The notes: generated by a model from the sequence alone, not told the origin. DNA of 64,000 bases from Aptenodytes patagonicus (GCF_965638725.1 NC_134951.1:78929068-78993067), one strand, 5' to 3'. Counted from the first letter of the stretch, positions 23,701 through 37,665 are shown. Program-made: numbers and translations.

Positions 23701-25798
23701 AGACTCCTGCTGGGCAAAGCACGCGTTCCAATCGGTAAGGACCCAGGTATCTCTCTTGGCTGAAGTGAAATTAACTGCTTGCTGGTTCTAACAGCTGGAC
23801 CCCAACCCTGCTCACCACATGCACTTTTGAGTGCCTTGTGAATTCCATTTCACAAATTTAATTGGAGTTAAAAGCTTGTCTATTCTGGAAAGTTCTGTGG
23901 TTCTAGCTATGCCAGCCTAGAGAAGGAGGCAGCACCTGTAGTGTTGATGCTGCTAGACTGATAGAGCAGATACTATATAGGGATATGCTATGATGCGCTG
24001 CCGTGAGCAGCTGGACTCAAGGAGCCCAGTTTGCTCTTGCTGCATGTCTTATGGTTAGATTCTCTAATATCTAATAAGGTGTGGATTATAAAAGACATGT
24101 TTCCTGCATTTAAAAGCATTCATAATGGTCCTCTTCTGTGTAGGTTGAGTGTAATAAAGGCTGAACTGCAGGCTGTCCCTCCGTGCAGGCAATAACAGGA
24201 AGTCTTTCCTGTACTTGGCTTATCCATCTTTATGAAATCTGTGGGAAAGTAATTGTGTCTGAGATCTCTGCTGCTTTTTTGGGCTTGATTAAAATCAGCT
24301 AACAAGTTCAGGAACTATTGTAAGGATTGATGCGTATAGCATGACTGCACAATTTTTTTCCCTTTAGGAAACCAGATGAAAATACATGTATGTAGGTTGA
24401 TATATGCTAACAGTTTATTTAAATATGGAAACCAAAAATGAAAGGTACTGATACAATGCATTGATAGATAATGATAGAAGTCCTAATACAGATGCAGGTT
24501 ATCAGTTTAAATATGCCAGTGGGGGGTGGTGGTGTGAAAATCACACACTTATAGCCTGTGTAACTAGCTTTTCTGGGCAAGTTTTTCTAGTGCAGACTAA
24601 CCCTAACTGTGACACCTGCCAGCTTCTCCTCTACCTCAGCTATACAGTGGATCCACTATTTTTATATAGAAAACCCCACTTCCCTGCACAGAAGCCACAC
24701 AGTACCCACAAATGGAAACATCCTGTGAAAAACCCTGGGACCACCGTTAATTTTAGAATAGACTCATTCTTTAACTGAATACACATTAGCAAAAGAGCTG
24801 TGTGAGATGCATTACAGGAATTTAAGCTCCAGACTGTCCAACTTGACCCTTTACGAAGTCTAGTACATACAGAAAGAATACTGGCTGAGATGCAGAAAAA
24901 ACATGTTTCTTTTAACATGTTTCTTTTTTCAGCATGCTTCATTTTCTGCAACAAGTCCATGGCTACTAATCAATTATGGTGCATTTATCATTTTTAAGGA
25001 ATACCATTCCTTTAATAAATACCAGGGATCATACCATACTAACAGTTTTCCAGATTACTCTTTGCAGAATTAGACCAAATATTTTCACATCTACTGCCAT
25101 CCACAAAATAAGCACTCCTTACACACGTGCAAATATTATCTCCATGGCTGTTTTAAGTATTCAACTTAGGCTACCTATGAGGAGAAGAGGGGCCTTTATT
25201 TCTCTCTACGCACATATCTAATACAAGATGCCACAGATTTGTTTTCCCTGTTTTCTTAAAGCTTGATTAAAATGGAGACTTCTGCGTGGACCACTTCGGG
25301 CCCAAACTTGGTGGCTCAGGTAACTGGCTTTAGAGATACCTGTATGTGCAGATGACAGAGCAGAAATTTTTCAGATGCAAGCAGTGCTAAGCCACCTGGA
25401 CTTAAATGTCAGGCTGAAAAATACAAATAGCCCAAATCTGTTAGTATATAAACTATAGTGAACCATACATAGGAGAGTGATTGTGCCAGCTAAGTGGCAT
25501 GCTCTGCTCGAGTGTTGCAAGGCTGCCATTTCCTCTGCCAAGCCATAGCACAGACAAGCCTGACATTTTACTAATATTGATCTTGTCTTCTTTCTACAAG
25601 TTTTTTTTTTGCATTACAATGATAACTTAAAATGAGGGTAGGACCCCCAGCACACATACACCCCAACACCACTCTGGTAGGAGGAAATCTTGCAACTCTG
25701 ATCAAACACAGTTCAGAGGGTGACAAAAAGGTGAGGGCTTCAATGGCACCTTGGAAACACAAAGATGCCAACATCTGTTAATGTCATGGTCATGGATA

Positions 25799-25814
25799 TG
25801 TGTGTGTGTGTGTG
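25799..25814. repeat. TG dinucleotide microsatellite
   Basis: Eight consecutive TG units. Confidence 0.9.
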
Positions 25815-28800
25815 AAATTCCTCTAAGATCTTAGAGGAAAAATCACTTTGGAGCTTGAGTAAGTGCTGTTTAGAGGGTACTCAGGAAACTGCCACTCTTC
25901 CAGAAGCAGAAATAAGAAACTGTAGAACAAAATCTTGGTCTGAACGACTTGGAAGCTGGAGTAGCTCAGACCCTGTAATAACAAATGCTGCTTATGCATA
26001 GATCTGTTGTTTACATCAAGTTTACCAGGGAAGAGGCACACTGGCTGCTCTCCAGGTCTTCAAGGGCAATACCTAATCTGCATATATAGTTACACAGACA
26101 TTAACAGTCAGAAACAAATCCACACAACCATTCTTTTCGCTTGTACGTGTACATTTCCTCACCTAGAAGAAGAAATAATTATTTCAGTATGATGAGGACA
26201 AGGCTGCTTTATGTTGCAATAATGTGTAGAGACAAGCTATGCGAGCCTGCCATTTTGAACTTTTACAAACTTACAGAAAATGGCAATATCTCTGCAGTAA
26301 GTGTGTGCTGCTTTATCTAGCTCATAATGAATTCTGTAGCAGTGTCCTCACCCTGTGAAAGGCTGCATGCTCACCCTGCCCATAAAAGACAGCAGCTTTA
26401 AGCCACACTTAAAGTATTCATCTTCATTCTGCCAGGGAGCAACTCTAGTTCCCTTGCCAAATTTACATTGAAGCTGGCATTTGATTATCTCCTTGTCATT
26501 CAATTACACAGAATTGGAAAGGTCATTTAAAAAAAAAACTTTTAAGAAGCGGCAGGCAAAATACTCATCCTTACATGTTGCTCACTGAAGAACTGTTGCC
26601 TGCTGCAGCTCCTGTCACCAACCCTGCACCATGCTTTCCATACCGGAAACACAAGATGTGACACAACTCTCGTCTTGATCAGCTGTTGCAGTCTCTATCC
26701 AGTGTTCTCTTATGTGCTACTTTTGTAAAGACTGCTTTATCTGAAGGGAAGATCAGGGAGCTATTTCCCAAGAAAATTGTGGGATAAGCCCTGGTTAGGT
26801 GGCAGGAAATATCCACTATGCAGCAGTCTTTATATGGATGGTGGATATATTTTTTTATTATTTCTGTGTAGTCTGATATATTTGAAGAACAGATTTGTGT
26901 CAAATTTTATTCTGTATACTTTAATAGAACCCACTAATTTTTCATAAAGACCCCACACTTTAGAGACATTCTGGGAAGTATGGTTCTTGAAGACTCAAGG
27001 GTTAAATTTAGTAGAACACCCTATAGAATAAGATACTCAGTGTGAACAAAGTTGACCCCTCAAAAAATGGAGATAACTGGCATTCTGTACTGTTGTTTTC
27101 TTTCTTAAAATGAGCTGGTGGATGATGAAATAGATTTTTAAATAAAAAGGCATTAGCTAAAAGCTAATTGGGTAAAAGCTGAATACTTACAGTTCTTGTA
27201 AATGTCTATTACGCACATTAAGGAATGAAAAAATTTGGGACATCTTTGATACTAAATCACAGAAACAGATTGCATAAGACATGATAACAGGGAATACAGA
27301 GACAAACAGCATTAGAAGTTCAGGACTTAGAGAAAAGGGGTGAAAGAGTCAGGTAAGATTTTGTACTGATTTTGCCTTGGGCTGCCAAATACCTGTGATA
27401 CCACTGAAAACAATACAGTACACTATACATTTAGACTGCCTTATCCCACTAAATACAGCAAATCTGTGTCCTCTGTGAAAACCATACAGGACACTACTTT
27501 TTCTCTTTTTTCTTCCAGTTAATCTTTCTCCCTCTCTGAAGCTGTGGTCTTGGGAACCTACGTATTTCCAATGTCACAGCAGGAGACAGGTCTCCTGCCT
27601 TGACCCCTTAGTTCTTCTTTTTCTATGACTTGGCCTGGTCTTGCTCCCAGTGGCATTTCATTGATTTCAGTGGATGTAGACACAGCTCCAGAACTGGCTC
27701 TTGCATAAGGATGCTGTATTAAGAAAAATACTAAGTTCCAGAGAAAAGAAAAATAATTCCCAAATATAAAACTCTTAAGTGACCATGAAAACCTTAAAAC
27801 AGGAATGTTTTTACATAAAATAACTGGAAATCTCATCGAGACATCCTATCATTCCCTCAGCAGCAGACGCTTAAAAAGAAAAGGATCCAGGAAACAAAAA
27901 GCAGACTGGACACCTGTGAGAAAAATGACCAAGTAGTTCTCAGAAGCCCAGGCCTCATAGTGCTTAGGCTATTTAAAACAGCACAATGCTCTTAAGGCAG
28001 GCTGTAATGAAAACAAAACATTGTTGACAGAGGGATGTTATACTTTCTGAAGTGAAATTGCCTCAATGTGAAAGATTTTCTGGGTGCCTTGCCGGCATCT
28101 ACTAATTATTTACCTTTGAATCCTTAACCGTAGTATTTTATACGTGTTTGGTTCCAGTTCTGTACCATGCCCTGCTGTCCTGTGCATGGGGAATGCTTAA
28201 GAGGATTTGCCAGAGATGTAAGAAAGGCTTGTAATGCAGGGATGCCTTTGGGTAGGTGCAAACTAAGTGATGATGCTACACCTTTTCCCTTTCCAAAACA
28301 GTGCCAGTCACTGTGCAGTGGCAGAGCCTCTGCACGACCACTGTCACACACAGAAGATCAGGCCATTCATGTAACAGCTTGCTTTTGCCTCCAGCTGCCC
28401 CTCTGTGCTGTCTGGACTCTTGTCTGCCTCAGTCCTAAGTGTGGCCTCCAGCACAAAGCACAGCAACCCTCAGCACTGTTTCAGTATAAGGGCCCTGATT
28501 CTCTGTGTGCGCTAGAAATCAGCCCTTCCATCTTTGCTTCATGGCACAAGCTGCCCCATTGTATCTTCCTCCCTTCTGTTCTTTGATCCTGTGAGAAGCT
28601 CGGGGCCTAGGGGATAGCTGGGGGTGTGACAACAGGGTATGGAGCTAGTCAGCAGTTTGAATCCAGCAAAGGATGGTGGTGAATCAAGGGCTGTTTATTC
28701 ATATGACTCCTTTGTGGTCTATGTGAAATTGCAATTGTGAATTTGCAATTGCAATCCACTTCCTTTGGAAAAAATCACTGCAATTGATAGTAATTAACAA

Positions 28801-31800
28801 CCTCTTACAAACCATTGGCAGGCTGTCCTGAAACCAATCCTCAAGTTCCTTGGGCATCGCATTGCCTGAGACTGCTGGGTCCCTTGTCACCAATTTAATA
28901 TGTTCCTCAAGCATGAGGCAAAGGCCCTGCTCCAAATACCTCTCTAGTAGAAAACTGTGCTAAGTGACCTTATGGCTAAATGCCCAAATGGCTCAGCCAG
29001 AAATTGGGCAATTCTCCCACTTGGCCCTGGAGGGGCAAACCTCTTGGAGATGGCCACCTAAGCCTGGTACTAAGGTACTAAGGAGGTACCTAAAAACAGT
29101 CGCTAGGCGAGACCTCATCAGGGGGCTGTCTGCTTCACAAATGGGACTCAAACACCCAAGACCTTGTGTCAGATGAGTGTCAAAACCAGAAGTTTAGATA
29201 ATCCCTCATGAAAACTGTTATATACAGTATACAGGATGGCTTGTTTTCTGAGAAAGACCGACTCTATAGCCCAGCATCAGAATTGCTTTGACTAGGCATG
29301 TGTTTGTATTAGAAGAAGGCATAAAAACATCAACAATGCCGTTTTATAGAAAATGCAGTAGGAAATACAGAAGTACCAAAGCTGAGTGCATTACATGTCT
29401 GGTATTTTTTGCATGATATATTAAAAACTGATTGGGGCGAAAGACCTGGATTGCTGTTAAGAGACACCTCTTGCTCTACAGAGAATCCTCAATGTCATCC
29501 TACTGACTGTCATTTCTCACAGGAGTTCAGGTGCCCCTGAGCTCAAGCCATCAATGTTAACAAAAAAAGGCTTGTTGTGCACACTCACAGCCTGGTGAGC
29601 CCTGTCCTTACCAGCTCCTGGATCTAGGAGCTCAGACCCAGCTGTTTGGTGTAGCGGCAGCTTTAACACAACCATTCTCAGAGTGATTTGACACAGTCTT
29701 ATTTGTATGCTCGCTTCCATGCTACCAGTATGTTATTAATCTTACAACCCTTACTGTTTCATACTTTTTTCCAATCTGAATAACATAGCTAATGTCATTT
29801 CCTACTCACCAACTCCCCGATGACTAAGAATCACTAGGGCAGGAAACTCTGAGCTCTGGGATCTGTCAATCCGTCACCTGGCCATTCAACCACAAAACAG
29901 TCTACACTCTGAATCTTACTGCTTTTCACAATTTTTTTGAAGCAGGTGTCCTAAGTATTATCAATACTACCAACAAAGCCTGCTGCCTCCCAGGCATGGT
30001 AGCCATAATGGTAGCAGGTATCAGAATTGGCCACATTAACTGCAGTAAAAGACAGCACTGAGCAATCCCATTTCATTAATATCAGCATCTCATCACCAGC
30101 TGCTCCTTGGAGACAGATGGCTGCAGCTGACTCCCTAAACATCGCTTTCTCTTGCCACCCACAATGAGTTGTAGCATTTGAGACATCAGTGACCTAGTAG
30201 TCTGAGCTTGTTTATACACTGGAAATGTCTCTTCTGTCCTGTTGTCTTCTTTTCCTGTCCCTTTTTCTTCATAAGGGGAATCACAAACAATCAAAAAATC
30301 AGTGTTTATTTCAACACAGGCGATAGAATTCCAAAACCCATGGCTGAAAAATCTCCACCTCACACTAGCACTGTTACAAGACCTACATCAGACAGTGTGA
30401 TACCATCATAACAACTAATTAAAAAGGCTTTTGCCAGAGGGAAAACTTTCTACCTGGCAGGTATGAAATGCTTTTCTCTCTCTTAATTCAAATACCTTAT
30501 TTAGGCAAAGAAATGAACTCTGAAAACAAATCCTATGCATTGGCACTGGTCAAATGATTGCAATCCTAATTGGACCCTCCCTCCTGCACTGAATTGTGCT
30601 AAGGGGACTTTCCCAAAATCCACTTGAAATTAATAAAGCTTCTACGAAGACAAGGGGATTTGCCAGTGCTCAGTTTAGTGCAGCATAAGGATCTTACAGC
30701 CAGTGTTACATTCACTCACCAAGACATAAGGACTTTGAAACAGCAATGCCCTGCATGTGCAGGAGACTCCATCATGTGGGAAAACAAGTGAGGTTTGCAC
30801 AACCCCGTGGTAAAGACTTCAGCATGGAGTGGTATGCTTCACCCAACAGCCAAAAGAGATTCCTGGGCTTGTGTGCTGAATCACTATGTATCGTAGCTGG
30901 AGGGTCCAGCTGTCTTGTTAGCATTTTGTGGATTTTGCCATCAAGTTCCAGTTCTTCTCTTAATGGAATAGGACCTTGTGGGAATCTGATGTGTCTCCAA
31001 GAGTAACTTGCCCTCGGACTGTTGCTCTCTTACTACAGTAGAGCTCACAAGAGGGAGTGGGAGGGAGGAAATACCAGCCACCTGGGCGTGAGCAGTCTTC
31101 TTTTCCTATAACACTAGACAATACGAAGCGCAATAAGGCTTTGTAAGAACTGCTAAAATATTACTAATAATACTCCACAGCTAAATGGAGGCAGCAAGTG
31201 ACAGGCTTGGGCAACAGAGGTTGTTTAATTTTATAGATAAACTATTTTATTATAAATGTCTTTGGGAATCTAAAAGCCATTTCTGAGTTAGGAAATGAAG
31301 GCAAACAAATAGACAATATGCATCTTCCCACAAGAAAGTAGCTCTTGAAAACCTTCTTTCCCAAATTTTTTCACTTAAAGCAATTCGAGTTTGTTCCTTT
31401 TCTTCTTTTAGTTTCCTGTATCCTAAAATCGTTCCTAGAAGCTAGTTATTAAGAGTGTATTTTTGGAAGCATGGCCATCAGTACTTTTAAAGTAATTTAG
31501 AGCAAATGACTTTATACTGGATGCTAGCAGCAAATGGGAGCCAGCACAGTAATGGCAGAGGGAGTGGGTTAGCAGAGAGCAAATGCTCATGAGGGAAAGT
31601 ACAGTAAGATAAAACTTCCCTGACTTCAAATATCAGCACTAATGATCACCTTGCACCACAGTGTCTGGCACTCAAGCTGATAAAAATAGAGTTATTAAGA
31701 AGATCCTTAAGTGTTTGTGGACCAGTTGATTGCATCGTCTTAATTAGACAACAGTTGAATTCCTTAACGTTGCATTCAGCTCGCTACCTGAGTTACTGCA

Positions 31801-34800
31801 AATCACTTTGGGGAAGGTTGTGGCAGCTCTGTTTGGGGTGATGTGGGGGCAGGTGGGGATGGGATGGACCTGCAGCTCTGTAGAGGGAAGATATGCCCTG
31901 GCCTGACATGCATCTGGTCAGTGTAGAGTATAGGGAACCTTGCCTTCTGCTGGCTAAATATTTATCAGGGCATAAACTATGACAGGTATAACTGTTAACT
32001 GGTGTAAACCTGGTGTAGCTCCATGGATTTCCATGACACTAGATACCGGTTTACACTAGAGAAGACAGTGTCCCTCTAACTGTGCTTTACCAACATAGCT
32101 AAGGGACTTTTTAGCAGACAGACTCTGGCAAATCTCACAGGGGCACTTTCAGATGTTACTGGTCTCCTAGCTGTCCTTCTTACCCTCCTCGATTACTGAT
32201 CCTATAGAAGAGGCAGGAGCAACATGTGCCAGTGTCTTAACTGCTCCAAGGCATAGCCCAAGTTTTCAGCAAAATCATCCCCAAAGGCGAACTGCTCAAT
32301 GCTAACTGTTCATTGGAATAAGGCAAGTAACAGAAGAAGGGCAGAGTACACAGACGGGCATAATAGTGTCTTCAGCCACTTCAGCAAAATTCTTCAGAGG
32401 ACGTTTGCCAAGGTCCTCGCTGAAATTGAATCTATGCAGAAAGGTATGGAAGGAACAGTGACTTACTTTCCACAGTTAGCTCTCCTGAGGAGAGGGAAGA
32501 GGGCACAAACGTGCAACAGATCTTGAAATGAGTCTGAGTAGCAAAATGTGGCTACAGCATGAGATTTCAAACTTCATAGACCTAAGTGTTTTAATGCACT
32601 GTTTCAGTTTAGATATATATGCTACACACCCATAAATAGCAAAAGGTATGTTGCAAAGTCAACCACTCAAAGATGGAATGCCAGAATGAAAGTGGCCTCC
32701 TCTGTGGGTCTTCATATGCTGTGTAGGTTTGAGTTTACGTGGCTGTCCAGTTCTTTTTCCACAGAGCCCCTCCCATATTCAAAGCACAGACCAAACAAGC
32801 CTCATTTAATGAGAGTTACTCAAAACTGTTTTTTCTTCCTTGTTCAATGTGTGTGGCAGCAACACAAGCTCATATTTATTGCATGTTGTTTAAACCCTCA
32901 TGGGCATTTTTAATGGTACTGACTGTTACAGTGTCCAAGTTTATTTTCACAGCTTGTCTGTGAAGTGAGGCCGGGGGCATCAGTTTGATTCTGCCATCTT
33001 AACTCTAAGTGGTGAGTAACTGCCTTCATGATTACTGGTGCTGCTCTTCAGAAAAAGGAAAGAAAATTCAGGGCTGTTTTAGAGTCAGCATATTTGTGCT
33101 TCTTCTAAATGCCCCCCTTGCACCAGGAAGGTATGTGGGAACATGATAGTCATCATCTGGATGAGTTATGTTCTTATCAGCGAGATGTAGAATGAATGTG
33201 ACACCAAGTTCAAAGAGGAGGAATCTGGATTGTCGATGAGAGAGAGATGTGTCATTAAGTCTAGATGTTGTTCTGAAAATGCAGTTTTTCCATTATCTTA
33301 TGTACAGTTTCTAGTCACATAAATCCTCATATGCAGCCTCTTTCAGTCATAATGCACGGCACTCCTGGCTGGCAGAGACTAAAGTATGCAGAGACAGCCT
33401 GAAACAGTGGCAGAGGAAAGAGGATGAAATTGTTTTATCGTCCTACTTAACAACTTCCTCTGTACTATAATACAGGACATTTGATAACCCAGCTGTTTGT
33501 GTGCACAGGGTCAAAACATTGTCCCTTAGATATAATAGCTACTATTGTAATTAATGAAAACTACAGTCAGGATATAAGAGATTGTAACAGCAAAAGGGAA
33601 AAGCATGCCTAATGCTTTCCTTTATAGCAAAGCTCTTCCAATCTCATATAACCCTAGAAACCTTTCAGCTTTCAAATTGAAATTTCCTACCACTGCTCAC
33701 TCTTCAAGACTCAATTCTTGGTGAAATTACAAGGTGCTTGCTTTGTTTATTTAAGATAATAAGAAGCCAGAATTGAAGCAAAAGCACCCATTAGGGTTTG
33801 TTTGGGGTTTTTTTTTGCTATTAAATGAGAAATATTGAGTAATATTTGGAGCAACTGTTCACTACAGTAAACTCAGCAGTTTACTACAGAAGGAGATACC
33901 TTGTCACAGAATAATTCTGCCAGAGATCTGCAAGTACACATTAATGCACTTTGCTTAAGGCCAGACAAGTCATCAGAGGCAGGTCAGGATGCATAATCCG
34001 TTTTTACTGACTTCCTGTGTTGGTTGACGTATTTATAACAAAGTTCATTTGTTGATGCAAAGACTACCTTTTTTTGAATGAATCCTGACCGAAGTGTTGC
34101 TCCTGTAATTGTGGTAGTTCAGCAGGTGTATGGTACCACTGTTCATGAAGTTTGTAATGCAAGATTCGCAATGTCTGTAACTAGAAAATAATGAAGAGAT
34201 AAGGTTGTACATAAAAGGCTTATTTTTTCCTTTCTCCCTGAAGTAGGATGTGAATGAACTGCACAGGATCTATAGCTACATGAAAAGATTTTAATATTAT
34301 TATGTTTGCTGTCAGAGTATGGGAGTCTCAGGGTGTCCAGGAGCATTAAACCATATTTTGGAGAAATCGTTTCTGACAAGCCATTGCTTTCTGCAGAGAG
34401 GGTGCACTGAGGCCGCTTAGCCAGTGGTGCTGTATTTCCTGCTGGGTTTTCCACTAAGGAGTTTGTTAAAATGTTATATGTGTTTTGGAATAATTTTCTG
34501 ACCAGTGAAGTGTTTTGGTTTTGTTTTCTTATGAAAAAAAAAAATCCTATAAAAGACTTTAGGAGTTTTTTTATTCCTTCCTACAGAAAGAAATGAAAAC
34601 TCTATCCATGCTATAAAGTATTATATGTTCCAAGAAGCATATATAGGAGATAAAATCATAGCTGCTATGTGGTATACCTTCTTAATATTCTACTCAATGT
34701 CTATAGAATGCAATTTATTTAGTCCCTACTAGGTAGTATAAGGCAAAACTAATTCTGGGGAAAATGTTCAAAAGTGCATAAATGGCAGAGAAGACAAAAG

Positions 34801-36255
34801 CCTATTTTAACTTTAGGTTTCTTAGATACTGCAATCAAGAGTGAAAAAAAGCAAAGCACATTAAAAATGTGTCCCATTTAAATTTTTTTAAAAAGTTATT
34901 ATCTAGCGATACAGTTTATATTCTGCCAATCAATATAGTACAACGAGTTCAATAAAAAAGAAGCAAAACGTACTTTTAAAAATCCCCCATGAGATGTTTA
35001 AGTAGGAAAATATAAGGATGTGATTATGTGGCATTATTTCAAACACTGACACTTACTGATAAAGAACCATTATAATCCCCTCTGGAAAACTCTTGTTATT
35101 CCCTCCTTGCCAATAAACTGGGCCCAGCCTGGAATCTGGCAGATCGAAGACCAAGATCACTGAAAGCCACCTTTATGTCCTTCCTCCTCTCATCTCTCCC
35201 CTGAGTGTCACATGCTTTGAAGCTGCATGAAGTGAGAAGGTTGGTTCCATAATCCATGTATCACCGGGCTACTGCTACCACAGAAAGAAGTTTGACTGTA
35301 ACCAGCCGTGACTTGAATGTCCTCTCTGGTGAGCTGGGAGTTGTGCTGCATGTGTCTTACTGATCTTTAAATAGTAGCCAAAAGCAGGCTCTCTGCTGCT
35401 GGTGTCATCCCATCAACTCGAGATACTTAACCAAGATACCCGACTTAGGAGTGTGATTGCTCCAAACTTCATCTGTAGTCAAGAAAGAGACAGGCAGACA
35501 CTTGGTGAAAAAGAATCAGATAATTTCTGCAATTTTCGTCACTGACGTATTTTAATTAATGCCAACTTCATTCTCCCCACGAGTCAGTAGAAACTACACC
35601 CAATAACACCACAGGACAAGGCCCAGCTTTTGGGTTGAATCCTACAAACTTTTTCATGCTTCCTGTACAGCCCCAAAAGAGTGAGGGGGGGGGAGTTAAT
35701 CCATTTATCACAGCCACCTATCCAAATTTATGCAATACCTTTCCCCTTAAGTTAATGGGGAACTTCTGACCTCAATTTAAAGTAGAAATTAAGACTGGAC
35801 TGGGGAATGCTTAATGCTTTGTGTAGCCATCATTTAATGATAAAATGAGGCTGTTTAGCCTCCTTAGCTTCATCTCTCTGACTTTACTCCACACTCGCCA
35901 GTAGATCAGTGAGAATTTAATGTAGCTGTCTGGGTTTTAGCCTAGCTTCTTTGCTGTCCAAATCTGTCTGTTTGTGCAGCTGTCTGTCAGCCCTCCCGCA
36001 GAAGCTTTTCAATGTTAGCCAATTTCAATCAGATTTTGCCAGGGCAAAAAGATCTCAAAGATACTAAATTTATAAAAATAGGCTGCCAGTCAAGTACAGA
36101 AAACCTGTTAATACTCACACTGAGAAAAAAACTTCGTTAGTTCAACCCTTGTTAGGCATCAGAACACTTAGAGACACCAAGGGAGGAGGTAATTTACACT
36201 GCTGTGACCACATGTATAGCAGTATCCTGCGCCAGCTAGTTTAAAGCAAGCTTTT

Positions 36256-36579
36256 TGTACTGGGTCTGGCTGGTACAGACTTAATTTTCTTCATAGCAGC
36301 CTGTATGGTGCTGTGTTTTGGGTTTGTGACTAAAACAGTGTTGACAACACACCAGTGTTTTGGCTATTGCTGAACAGTGCTTGCACAGCATCAAGGCTTG
36401 TTCTTTTTCCCACTCTGCCCCCCAGCAAGTAGGTTGGGGGTGCACGAGAAGTTAGGAGGGGATGCAACCAGGACAGCTGACCCAAACTGACCAAGGGGAT
36501 ATTCCATGCCGTATAATGTCATGCCCAGTGATAAAACCTGGGAGGCTGTCTTTCTAAAGTAGTGGTTGCTCAGAGACTG
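36256..36579 (+). mobile_element. Older ERV LTR, left half (split by a younger insertion)
   Basis: It starts TGTACTGGGTCTGGCTGG and follows the U3 of the LTR family seen at 41286: ttaattttcttcatagcagc, gtgttgacaacacaccagtgtttt, gaccaaggggatattccatgcc. It stops at gctcagagactg, exactly where the younger LTR begins. Its continuation is found at about 37446. It is more diverged than the inserted LTR. Confidence 0.85.
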
Positions 36580-37173
36580 TGTGCTGGTTTTGGCTGGGGT
36601 AGAGTTAATTTTCTTCATAGTAGCTAGAATGGGGCTACCTTTTGGATTTGTGCTGAAAACAGTGTTGATAACACAGGGATGTTTTTGTTACTGCTGAGCA
36701 GTGCTTACACAGAGTCAAGGCCTTTTCTGCTTCTCACCCCACCCCACCAGCGAGTAGGCTGGGGGTGCACAAGAAGTTGGGAGGGGACACAGCTGGGACA
36801 GCTGACCCCAACTGACCAAAGGGATATCCCACACCATATGATGTCACGCTCAGCATATGAAGCTGGGGGAAGAAGAAGGAATGGGGGGACGTTCGGAGTG
36901 ATGGTGTTTGTCTTCCCAAGTAACCATTATGTGTGATGGAGCCCTGCCTTCCTGGAGATGGCTGAACACCTGCCTGCCGGTGGGAAGTAGTGAATGAATT
37001 CCTTGTTTTGCTTTGCTTGCGTGCGCGGCTTTTGCTTTCCCTATTAAACTGTCTTTATCTCAACCGACGAGTTTTCTCACTTTTACCCTTCTGATCCTCT
37101 CCCCCACCCCACCAGGGGGGAATGAGCAAGCGCTGTGTGGTGCTTAGTTGCTGGCTGGAATTAAACCACGACA
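36580..37173 (+). mobile_element. Younger ERV LTR inserted into the older one (5' LTR, about 594 bp)
   Basis: It starts TGTGCTGGTTTTGGCTGGGG and ends ggaattaaaccacgaca. It has the family U3, an ATTAAA polyadenylation-type signal (tattaaactgtctttatctc) and the C-rich U5. The CRE of the related solo LTRs is here changed to TGATGTCA. Unlike the solo LTRs it is directly followed by a primer-binding site, so it is a true 5' LTR with remaining internal sequence. Confidence 0.9.
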
Positions 37174-37182
37174 GTCCTTTTT

Positions 37183-37200
37183 TGGTGCCCAACGTGGGGC
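37183..37200 (+). other. Retroviral primer-binding site, tRNA-Lys type
   Basis: TGGTGCCCAACGTGGGGC differs by one C-to-T change (within a CpG) from the 18-nt complement of the 3' end of tRNA-Lys1,2. It starts 9 nt after the LTR, the usual place. Confidence 0.85.
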
Positions 37201-37445
37201 TCGAAGGGTTTGAGATAATGACAGGCTTGATTGGAATGTGCTATATCGAATTTATAGCTGTTATAGCTGTTTAGCTATTAACTGACAGGCTCCTGTGCTT
37301 GCCATGGGGCTTGCTTGCCTTACTGTATATTAGAGTCTAGTACTCATTAGTGGCTGCTTTTTGCTTTCGCTGCTTGCTGTACTGCTTATCATCTTACCCT
37401 GCTGTGCCTGGGAACATTTTGATAACAGCAATGGCCATGGGCCTG
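37201..37445 (+). mobile_element. ERV untranslated leader fragment
   Basis: This is about 245 bp of internal leader after the primer site, beginning tcgaagggtttgagataatgac and ending in cctgggctggg-type sequence. It has no gag start and no coding frame. It joins directly to the right half of the older LTR, so gag, pol and the 3' LTR of the younger provirus are missing. Confidence 0.75.
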
Positions 37446-37665
37446 GGCTGGGCACCTATCTGATTGTGGGAGGTGGTGAGTGATTGCTTTTGTTATCACT
37501 TTTTTTTTTTTTCTTCTTTCCTTCAGTTATTAAACTGTCTGTGTCTTGACCATGAGTTTTTTTCTTGCTTTTCCTCTTCCTAGTCTCTGCCTCAGCTTAC
37601 TGGGTGTGGGAGTGGGTGAGCATTTGGGTGGGTACTTAGTTGCTGGCCAGGGTCAACCCACCACA
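37446..37665 (+). mobile_element. Older ERV LTR, right half
   Basis: It resumes at ggctgggcacctatctgattgtgggaggtggtgag, which in the intact solo LTR at 41286 directly follows the gactg where the left half stopped. It continues through ttattaaactgtctgtgtc and ends gggtcaacccaccaca. A T-run of about 12 lies near 37500. No clear target duplication remains around the whole older LTR. Confidence 0.8.

Larger units (their letters stand above)
21661..36255. other. Intergenic spacer between AGPAT4 and PRKN, unique DNA
   Basis: No exon, RNA gene or intact transposon was recognised in this stretch. It holds an A/C-rich low-complexity block (23634-23700), eight TG repeats (25799-25814), a possible MIR head (23350-23410) and an AT-rich inverted repeat (28724-28757). 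Open frames are at most 139 codons (28167-28586, plus strand), with no family resemblance. Long-range regulatory DNA cannot be excluded. Confidence 0.5.
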
